From Ilyonectria destructans (taxonomy: Eukaryota > Ascomycota > Sordariomycetes > Hypocreales > Nectriaceae): a stretch of 64,000 nt of DNA. The translations under genes and the position numbers were made by a program. How positions within the stretch are numbered: the stretch's first letter is position 1; the number at the start of each line of letters is the position of its first letter. Positions 56,549 through 64,000 of this stretch are shown here, piece after piece. The notes beneath the pieces were generated by a model. It was not told the DNA's origin and searched no databases. It saw only the letters and a list, made by a program, of their open reading frames with translations. Location: the NCBI GenBank assembly GCA_020740775.1, contig JAHEWK010000007.1, positions 2,170,001 to 2,234,000 of the forward strand, read 5' to 3'.

Positions 56549-57106
56549 ATGTCGGCCGAGGCTTGGGCTGCGTCTTGGGCCACGTCTGGAAACGGCTACG
56601 GTGCTGGCACTGGCGACGATAACGACTACTTGGAAAAGTTCAGGGCTACTGTCGCCGTGGACTGCGGCGATTATGTACGTACGCAATTACCTAAACCTTG
56701 ATGTCTCATCGCTGTTAGCCGCTTGATGTTTCTAACATTTTGTTCTGAATAGTGGCTATGCGAAAACCTCGACCCCGGCGATGAATGTAGAATAATCTGG
56801 AAAAGTCTGACATCGGCTCAACTCCAAGCTGCACCAACTCGGGCTCAGACAGGAATGAGTCAATGTTATCCGAAGCGCTTTTCTAACCTCGAGAAACTTG
56901 AGCTTTCGGTTATGAAGCCTCTAACGGAGTTCCCAATCCTACCGAAAGGAAAATCGTGCTGGAAAAGATACATGAGCCCTGGCCCAGTCCGCGCAATCTA
57001 CCAGGAAGGAAAAAAAGACTCCAAGTTTGATATAATCTACCATGATCCGACGAAACCGTTGCCTCTTGACTTCGCTCAAGCCAAATCATATCCACAGAGT
57101 GGCTAG
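56549..57106 (+). CDS. RNase T1-fold (guanyl-specific ribonuclease N1/T1-like) protein, no signal peptide
   Basis: Exons 56549-56674 and 56753-57106 give 159 residues. Residues about 80-150 follow the RNase T1/F1 order: CYPKRFSNLEKLELSV (T1 has YPH-x-Y-x-N), then PLTEFPIL with Glu101 at the place of catalytic Glu58, PGPVRAIY with Arg122 (T1 Arg77) and FDIIYHDP with His139 (T1 His92). The position of T1 His40 is Lys/Arg. Secreted T1-type enzymes have a signal peptide and two disulphides; here the N-terminus MSAEAWAASWATSGNGYG is not a signal peptide and the Cys pattern differs. So either an intracellular ribonuclease, an effector delivered another way, or an inactive relative. The TAT-GTACGT intron is in phase. 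Lying 6.7 kb from an NLR cluster, a role in killing or defence is conceivable but untested. Confidence 0.6.
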
Positions 57107-58160
57107 ATTAGGGTTACCAACACTCCTAGGGAGATGATAATGTGGGTGTATAGTGGATTGTTTGCTGGCGGCGGTATGTAATTAAAACAGAGGGCTGAGT
57201 TGAGGGCAGAGTTAGATTTACCTGATACAGGAGGAACTGAACAATGCTACTTTTACTTTTCTTCTCAACTCGACTCTCTATGACACCAAGTGACACAATT
57301 ACTCGCTACGCAACTCGACAGTAAGTGAGAGTATTTCCAGCCAAGGACGACTGGGCCCCTGGCGTATCCATGCACAGGGGCTTAACCCGGTTTCTATCCT
57401 CTTTCTTGCGGTCTGTGCAACTAGTAGTTCTAAGGATACGTAGCCATGTGTCGCCTCGGTAAGGGCCTCGGACCAGATTTTAAGACGAATTTAAGAAAGC
57501 AATCGAGAAAGAGCGTGAAGGTATCCATCTTGAGATTGGAGAGTGATAACCTGATGCAATCTGGTTCTGCGCGAATTTAGGAGCTTTGGACAACTTGAAC
57601 AATCTTTATGGTGCCGGTTCTATACATTCACTAGAGATGCCTGGTTGTTCTGTGTTACTGTAGACAAGACATTTTTTAAGACCTCGAGTTTATGCTAGTC
57701 GAACCTGGTTGATGCGGTGAGAGCATATATCGTTTCTTTGTCCCGATTTGTCTTTCTAGTTGATATGGACATTATTTTGAAAGAATGAATGATCATTGTT
57801 TATCAAAGACAGTTTTAGTAGCATTAATCAATCCAGTTGAGTAGAACAGACGCCTATTCGCATCTCAGGCGGTTGGACATGGAAAGTACGGATGAATAGC
57901 CAGGTAACGGGTTTCAATGGAACATGTTTAGACACAAGTAGACGTCCTGTCATCACAGCAGGGAAATCCGTCCTTATGAACGGCGCAAGTCACGCTTAAG
58001 CATCCTAATACGCTCTCATCCATGGAGGTATTTGTACATGTCTGTGTGTATCACTCAATGCCCGAATATTGACCGAGTAAATTGACTAGAAACGAACCGA
58101 CATGGGATAGGTATACATAGAGCAGACGCTCCGAAAATCGGGAGTGTCTCTTAGTGTGTT
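57107..58160. other. Convergent intergenic region
   Basis: About 1.05 kb without any supported gene, RNA or repeat. Confidence 0.5.
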
Positions 58161-58997
58161 TCAGTAGCTCCAAAAGTCTTTCTGTAAACTACCCTTTAGG
58201 AGTAGCACATTTATAGAAAGATGTCGAATGTATGAATCGCACGACCGTGCCCAGGTGCCTTCTCTGTGGAAAATTCCGAGATCTTCTTCATTCCGACCCT
58301 TTCGTCGAGGAACTTTTGTTCTATCCATAACGATATATCGCTCAGGATATGTCTCAGACCCTGTTAAGTACTTGCCATCCTCAGCACCCTCTTCTTCCCA
58401 CTTAGAAAAGACCTGTTCGAACTGGGGGTTCTTGGGGTCCCATAGGACGAGATATAGCTGGCGTAGCGCCGAGAACATGGGTAAGAAACATAATTTCCAA
58501 ACGGAAAACGAATGGAGATCGAAAGCCAAGTTAATGATGGATGAAAATTCTAGGAGAGATGCCCTGGGGTACTTGAAGCGGTAACAGGGAGGCCAGCAGT
58601 CAGGGTAAAGCTGAGGCTCAAAGTATATGACATCTGTTGCGGAATTAAACCGGAAAATTCCTCGTTTCCCTGGTAGGGATTGGCGAGTCTCGATATCATC
58701 CACCAAGAGCCGAATATCGAGGGTATCCGGGAGGAGAGCAGTAGCGATGTTCCTCGATTCGCTGCAAACGGCTGCGACTCGGCGGGGGGTCATGGTCGTC
58801 TCTGATAACGGCGACAGTGGTCTCACAGAGGGCGACAGTGTGGCTGTGTGCGGCATGCCCTCTTCCCCGCTAGCGCATGCTTCGCATCCTGCAAAGCAGA
58901 GAGCATGGACGCGATGCGTGGCCCCAGCGAGAGCCTCTGACCAGACTTGGTGACGGATGTCGTAGGGGAACTGAGGGAAGGAGTGGAAGGTTTCCAT
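58161..58997 (-). CDS. 2EXR-domain protein
   Basis: Single exon, 278 residues. The N-terminus FHSFPQFPYDIRHQVWSEAL followed by RVAAVCSESRNIATALL is the 2EXR pattern (two E-x-R-like elements: LP-x-E/D-I/L-R-x-x-I/VW and V-C-x-ESR). This family is expanded in filamentous fungi; function unknown. The central stretch has YFEPQLYPDCW and the C-terminal half is mixed alpha/beta with no membrane segments. The usual first Glu is Asp here (PYDIRHQVW). Intact; the start is the only ATG near the domain. Confidence 0.7.
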   Translation of the reverse strand: METFHSFPQFPYDIRHQVWSEALAGATHRVHALCFAGCEACASGEEGMPHTATLSPSVRPLSPLSETTMTPRRVAAVCSESRNIATALLPDTLDIRLLVDDIETRQSLPGKRGIFRFNSATDVIYFEPQLYPDCWPPCYRFKYPRASLLEFSSIINLAFDLHSFSVWKLCFLPMFSALRQLYLVLWDPKNPQFEQVFSKWEEEGAEDGKYLTGSETYPERYIVMDRTKVPRRKGRNEEDLGIFHREGTWARSCDSYIRHLSINVLLLKGSLQKDFWSY

Positions 58998-59383
58998 GTG
59001 ATGAGGAATCTCGTCTCAAATATTGGAAGACAATGGGGTCGACAGTACGCGATCAAGTTTGTTGAACGCACACAGGCGACTGGGAACAAAGATATAGTAG
59101 ATCCTTTGTGGATACCTGGATAGACAATATTGGACTGGTCACCTTGAGGAATCAGATAAACCTTAACCAATACTCTATTTGAAGTCGAGGGAACGCGGTT
59201 GGCCAATAATGACAGACAAGGTTTTCTCATCAGGTCGTGTCCACCTCAACTTGTTCTCATTTCGTTTATGGCTGTTCGGATCAAAAGATGACGTCTGAAT
59301 CATTCTGAGATTGTACCCGTATGGCATCTCGGACCATCCAACACGACAATAATGGCTCTAGCATCTCGGATTATTCTCAATAC
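58998..59383. other. Intergenic spacer
   Basis: 386 bases with the 2EXR promoter and the homogentisate dioxygenase 3' end. No other feature seen. Confidence 0.5.
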
Positions 59384-60788
59384 CTACACTGGCAACCTAG
59401 GAGGCGAGAATCTTCTCTTGAGTTGCCCCCAACTGTGCTCGTTATACAGTTCCTGCACCTTCTGGCACCTGTTGAGCGACCACTCAGTAACACCCAACAT
59501 CAGCGAACTCTCAAACATAAACGCCATGCTTCCGCTTCCAACCTTTTGCGGCACCAACTCGGCATTACTCGCCTTTTCAAACGTCTGCGAGTCCGGCCCG
59601 TGAGCGCCCATGACATTGTGCAGCGATGCACCGCCGGGCTGGAAGCCGCCCTTTCCTGCGGCCTTGGCATCATAGTCGCCGGAGATCAGACCCATGAACT
59701 CTGACATGGTGTTGCGGTGATACCACGGCGGACGGAATGTGTTTTCGGCTACCAGCCACCGCGGCGGGAAGATGACAAAATCGGCGACTGCTGTACCCGC
59801 GATTGGGCTCGGGGCTGTGAGTACAGTGAAGATGCTTGGGTCCGGGTGGTCGTAGCTGATGCTACCGACTGTGTTGAATCTCCCGAGGTCGTATTTGTAC
59901 GGATAGTAGTTGCCGTGCCACGCTACGACGTCAAACGGGCTGTGGTCCTGCACGGCATCAAACAGCCGGTTGCCAAACTTGGCCGTGATGCGCCACTCGG
60001 TCTCGTTATCCTCGTACGCAGCCACCGGCGCTTGGAAGTCTCGCGCATTCGCCAGACAGTTGGATCCAATAGGGCCCAGCTCAGGAAGCTGGAAGTGCCC
60101 CTCGAAGAGCTCCAGAATGTAGCCACGGCTAGGGCCCTCCACCAACTCAACCCTGTAGCGGATTCCTCGAGGGATCACGGCAATCTCGCCAGGTCGTACA
60201 AGGAGCTTTCCAAACTCAGTTTGGATATCCAGGGCGCCATGCTGGGCAACGATGAGAAAATCCCCATCAGCCGAGTAAAACGCTCGTTGGGCATCCATAT
60301 TGCAGCCGGCGCCGTACACGTAGATGGCCAAACCAGACTTGATGGCAGGATCGCCAGCTCCAGCAACAAGTCGCAGCCCAGTGACGAAATCAGCGTCGTC
60401 CGCGATGTCAAAGGGATCCCATCGCAGCTGATTTGGGACCTGCGTGAACTGCGGGACACTGCCTTGTAGTGAATGCCCCGAGGGCTGCGTCTTGGACAGT
60501 TCGAACGGGCGATGCGCAGCGGCCGGCAAGATGCGGTACAGCCACGACTGGAGATTGGAGTGTCTCGGAGCTGTAAAGGCAGTGCCCGAGAACTTTTCGG
60601 CGTAGAGGCCGTACGGGGGCTTCTGTGGCGAGTTGGCGGCTACGGGGAGCGCTCCCGGGATAGCTTCACTCCTGCGGATTATTAGTATTTATTATGCGGA
60701 GAGATACACTCTGCTCATACTCATGATAACACCCAAAGCCGTTTTGGTACTGGTATTTTTCGGCGACTGGAAACACGGATGGAGGCAT
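59384..60788 (-). CDS. hmgA: Homogentisate 1,2-dioxygenase
   Basis: Exons complement(60721-60788) and (59384-60671) give 451 residues. It opens the ring of homogentisate to 4-maleylacetoacetate with Fe2+ and O2, the step shared by tyrosine, phenylalanine and phenylacetate degradation. The short first exon encodes [19 protein letters not shown]; exon 2 continues [21 protein letters not shown], both highly conserved in the family. The iron ligands are all present: His341 and Glu347 in [11 protein letters not shown] and His380 in HGPD. NxHxE is replaced by C in GFGCYHESEA where many have N-H, a likely tolerated change. Length is normal. The gene is divergent from a CYP504-type P450, which makes a phenylacetate-to-homogentisate module likely. 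The gene symbol follows Aspergillus usage; whether this is the sole copy or a paralogue cannot be told. Confidence 0.9.
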
Positions 60789-61260
60789 GGCTAAAGAAGG
60801 AAGAGCAAGATGAAGAACTACAACAAAAATGTATTAATATGGGATTCTTTTAGACAACTCATATAAAAATAAACTCTGTAATATAGACAATCATCTAATT
60901 AATTACAAGTCATTCTTTATACAAACACCCGTAGTTTACTTGTCGGCGCATCTTGGAGCGTGTATAGCCGACACAGCGCTAAGCCGTGTCCAGCCTGGCG
61001 CAGCTGGAATCGGCACGGAATCGGAATCAACTCGCGGAGTCGGATTCGGGACGATGATGTCAACGTACGAAAGGAGACATCCTCCGTAAAGTCAAATCGA
61101 ATGGATGTAACTGGCTGCGACCGATTCCGCAAACGCGGGGATCTCAACATGTGACGTCTCGCAAAGACAGCTGCCGTGAGACAACTCTTCGCAGCATAAG
61201 TATGCTCACGACGACGGGACTGTGAGCTGGATCTCTCATCACTCGCCCGCCAAGTTCAAC
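60789..61260. promoter_or_regulatory. Divergent promoter region with repeated GGAATCGG elements
   Basis: 472 bases between the starts of hmgA and the P450. GGAATCGG occurs at 61006-61013 and 61017-61024, its exact complement CCGATTCC at 61121-61128, and a one-base variant GGATTCGG near 61042. The 11-base step between the first two copies is about one helical turn. They contain CGG triplets, as Zn2Cys6 sites do. This could be a shared operator; binding is not shown. Confidence 0.5.
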
Positions 61261-62972
61261 ATGTCTCAGCAAATCATCTACGCTGCCAGCGTCGTCATCA
61301 TCTACTTGCTGGTCAAGTATCTAAACTCGACCGACACTCCCAAGATCAAGGGCCTCCCCGAGATTCCCGGCGTTCCCATCTTTGGAAACTTGTACCAGCT
61401 GGGCACAGATCACGCCCGTGTCGCGCAGAAATGGGCTGCCAAGTATGGCCCTGTCTTCCAGACGCGGCTTGGAAATAGGGTATGTGGTTTTGACCTGGGT
61501 CAATTGCGGCCTGCTAACAATATTGAAGCGCGTCATCTTTGTCAATTCGTATGAGGCAGTTAAGCACATTTGGATCACTCATCAGTCTGCACTCATTTCT
61601 CGGCCTACCTTCCACACATTTCACTCCGTCGTCTCCTCATCTCAGGGCTTCACCATTGGAACCTCGCCATGGGATGAGTCTTGCAAAGCTCGGCGCAAGG
61701 CCGCTGGTACTGCTCTCAACCGCCCTGCGGTGCAGTCCTACATGCCCATTCTCGACCTGGAATCCACAACCAGCATCAAGGAAATGCTCAAAGACTGCGA
61801 AGGCGGCACTAAGGACATCGACCCGTCGCCTTACTTTGCTAGATTCGCCCTCAACACGTCTCTGACCCTCAACTACGGCTGCCGCATCGGCGGAAACATC
61901 GACAACGAGCTCCTGCAGGAGATCACGCATGTGGAGCGCGAGATTTCCAACTTTCGGTCTACCAGCAACAACTGGCAAGATTATGTCCCGCTGTTGCGTC
62001 TCTGGAGTGTTCAGAACAACTCGGCGCAAGAATTTAGAACCAGGCGAGACACGTACTTGACGAACCTGTTGAACGGCCTCAAGAAGCAAATCGCGGATGG
62101 AACCGACAAGCCATGCATCACTGGAAACATCTTAAAGGATCCCAATGCCAAGTTGAATGAAGGTTAGACTATTCCTACGCCCCTTCAGATTCACATATTG
62201 ATATGAACAACCCAGCCGAAATCAAGTCCATCTGTCTGACCATGGTCTCTGCCGGCCTGGACACTGTCCCGGTAAATCTCGTCATGGGACTCGCCTATCT
62301 CTCAAGCCCCGAAGGTCAAGTTGTGCAAGCCAAGGCCCTCAAAGCAATCGAAGAGGCGTATCCGGATGGTGAAGAGGCTTGGGAGAGGGGTCTGCTCGAA
62401 GAAAAGGTTCCCTATGTCACTGCCTTGGTCAAGGAGACACTTCGGTACTGGACTGTCATTCCAATCTGCCTTCCCCGTGCCAGCATCAAGGATATTCCTT
62501 ATGAAGGAGCGGTCATCCCAGCAGGAACAACGTTTTTCATGGTAAGTTGCATGTCACTCAATGCTCTGCCTTAAAGGGCAGTCTAACTTACGAATATCAG
62601 AACGCCTATGCAGCAGATTATGACAGCAAACGCTTCGATCAGCCTTACGAATTCATTCCCGAGCGCTTCCTCAACGACAAGGAAGGCGGCACTCCGCACT
62701 ACGCCTACGGAGCCGGATCTCGAATGTGCGCTGGGTCACATTTGGCCAACCGCGAGCTGTACACGGCTTACATCCGCCTGATTACGGCGTTTGAAATCCT
62801 CCCGGCGCGGGATGCAGCTGACCGTCCTGGAATGGACGCCATCGAGTGCACTTCCAACCCCACGGCCTTGACGACCGACCCTAAACCGTTCAAGATTGGG
62901 CTGAAGGCGCGATCTGAGGCCAAGTTGAAGCAGTGGATTGCTGCATCGGAAGCAAGGACGGTGGGTCTGTAG
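61261..62972 (+). CDS. CYP504-type cytochrome P450, phenylacetate hydroxylase
   Basis: Exons 61261-61479, 61529-62162, 62216-62541, 62601-62972 give 516 residues. A hydrophobic N-terminal anchor (residues about 5-20) precedes GLPEIPGVPIFGNLYQLG, the Pro-rich hinge. The I-helix region reads SICLTMVSAGLDTV, the K-helix ETLR, and the haem loop YGAGSRMCAGSHLANRELY with Cys436 as the iron ligand. The sequence, especially SAGLDT and the haem region, fits the CYP504 family (PhacA, phenylacetate 2-hydroxylase, and PhacB, which makes homogentisate from 3- or 2-hydroxyphenylacetate). I cannot say which of the two it is. The gene shares a promoter with hmgA, which consumes the PhacB product, so PhacB is the better guess. 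It should sit in the ER membrane and take electrons from P450 reductase. Confidence 0.85.
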
Positions 62973-63733
62973 ATTGGAGGGATGCGGATATAAGGGATGT
63001 AACCAATTTGATGGGAGGAAGTGGGTTGAATCCTATAAAATGGAGTTTGCTTAGATTCTATACTCAGATATATCTGAATCGAGTTAGAAGGGTTTTGATA
63101 ACGTCGTGGATTTTGTCAACATATTTCAAATCTTGACTTGCTAGTTTCTGCAATTCAAAAGCGTTTTGGACAAGACATTTGTTACTAGTAGGCTAGTTGT
63201 GACCTATGAGAAAGTCAGAGCAATAATTCGAAGATACAACTACGGTTATAACCTAAGAAGTCACTTCGAGCGTTTGAATGTGTAGTAATGATTAACCATC
63301 AACCATAGGAGCAGTTGGTGACAATTCGCGAAAAGTCATGTTTTGGTCTAGGGTAAGTTGACACCTGGACAATCATTTGCATCACCCACTATTCCCTGGG
63401 CATTCCCTCTTTGGTTCAGCCAGATTGATAATCTGGACCCTACAGTTGCTAATGCGAATAACTTTGCCGTCTTTTCCGTATTTGGCAAGTAGTGCGTGCT
63501 TCATCGCATCAGCGTTGATGTTGCCGTACCCTTGTGTGACGCCGTTATTCCTGGTTTGTTTAGCGTAAAACCCCCTGTCGGAGTGTTGTGATCCCCGACA
63601 CTTGACATAAGAAAAACATTATAAATTGTTGCCGCGCCCCGCTGTGGATGATCCTTCTACTCCACTAACTGTCAAGGGTGCTACAACGTTATTGTCCAAT
63701 GTACCGGGAGCTACTCCGCACATCTCTTCACGA
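62973..63733. other. Intergenic region
   Basis: 761 bases downstream of the P450 with no supported gene. A TATA-like TTATAAAT near 63619 lies about 115 bases before the possible small gene at 63734. Confidence 0.4.
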
Positions 63734-63976
63734 ATGTCGTACACACTCCGGATCCTGACCTGGAGAGCACTCTTCCCGAGCGCGATCCGGAGCTTCGACT
63801 TGACTCATGTTGCGGCACAGCGCAGATTCAGCGTGTCAACCACCACCCACCACGTCCTCTCGGCCCGCGAGCTGCTATATGATGATGTGTTGGCGTCAGG
63901 GTACGGCCATGCGCGTGTGGTTGTGGTAGCTGAGACCTGCGCCGAGAGGCTGTCACCAGGACAGAGCATTGCATGA
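63734..63976 (+). CDS. Possible small protein with mitochondrial-like N-terminus
   Basis: 80 codons. The start MSYTLRILTWRALFPSAIRS is Arg-rich, amphipathic and free of acidic residues, like a mitochondrial presequence, and is followed by RRFSVST, a possible cleavage region. The rest (LSARELLYDDVLASGYG, then RVVVVAETCAERLSPGQ) is not a family I recognise. The gene may end by splicing beyond the window, which stops at 64000. The upstream in-frame ATG at 63626 is less likely. Weakly supported. Confidence 0.35.
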   Translation: MSYTLRILTWRALFPSAIRSFDLTHVAAQRRFSVSTTTHHVLSARELLYDDVLASGYGHARVVVVAETCAERLSPGQSIA

Positions 63977-64000
63977 CAGAGCGTACATGAACATTCTTTC

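Overview
The window reads as filamentous ascomycete (Pezizomycotina) nuclear DNA, most likely Eurotiales (Aspergillus/Penicillium type). Genes carry many short introns of 44-60 bases with GT..AG ends and CTRAY-like branch points. The gene content is also fungal: Zn2Cys6 regulators, HET and NACHT proteins, monocarboxylate-type MFS transporters, a GT32 glycosyltransferase, DUF3632 and 2EXR proteins. There are no ribosomal RNA genes, CRISPR arrays or recognisable tRNAs, and no PKS or NRPS backbone gene. All exon joins were worked out by hand from reading frame, splice signals and family resemblance; none has been tested against transcripts.

Layout. 0-8.2 kb is a decayed catabolic/transport segment: an NCS1 nucleobase/allantoin-type permease relic, an intact PL9 pectate lyase, a polytopic membrane protein and an aldehyde dehydrogenase pseudogene with at least five frameshifts and one stop. 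8.4-33.1 kb holds small-molecule genes: EutQ-like cupin, two MFS carriers, an FAD monooxygenase, an APC permease, a frameshifted Dabb gene, an NmrA-like reductase, a flavin monoamine oxidase, a GT32 enzyme and three Zn2Cys6 regulators, two of them in tandem. 33.2-49.9 kb is a self/non-self recognition island: a 1456-residue NLR (membrane anchor, alpha/beta hydrolase, NACHT, tandem helical repeats), another Zn2Cys6 regulator, a HET-domain protein, and a three-gene NLR/effector unit. 50.4-59 kb holds an Arg/Glu- and RS-rich coiled-coil protein, a DUF3632 protein, an intracellular RNase T1-fold protein and a 2EXR protein. 59.4-63 kb carries divergent homogentisate 1,2-dioxygenase and CYP504 phenylacetate hydroxylase genes, which fit one pathway (phenylacetate to homogentisate to ring opening).

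The most interesting system is at 44.25-49.9 kb. An ankyrin NLR begins with a Gly/Asn/Gln-rich motif, and two flanking 216-217-residue SesA-like proteins end with related motifs. This is the arrangement expected of NLR-to-effector amyloid templating (the sigma-motif / NACHT_sigma class). The NLR motif resembles one partner (NSGSGIQPIHLGKGEQ against NKGSGTQPLHQGNGDQ) more closely than the other. The NLR and that best-matching partner share a 552-base divergent promoter; the second partner lies tail-to-tail with the NLR, 56 bases away. Family assignments are from recognition, not from searches.
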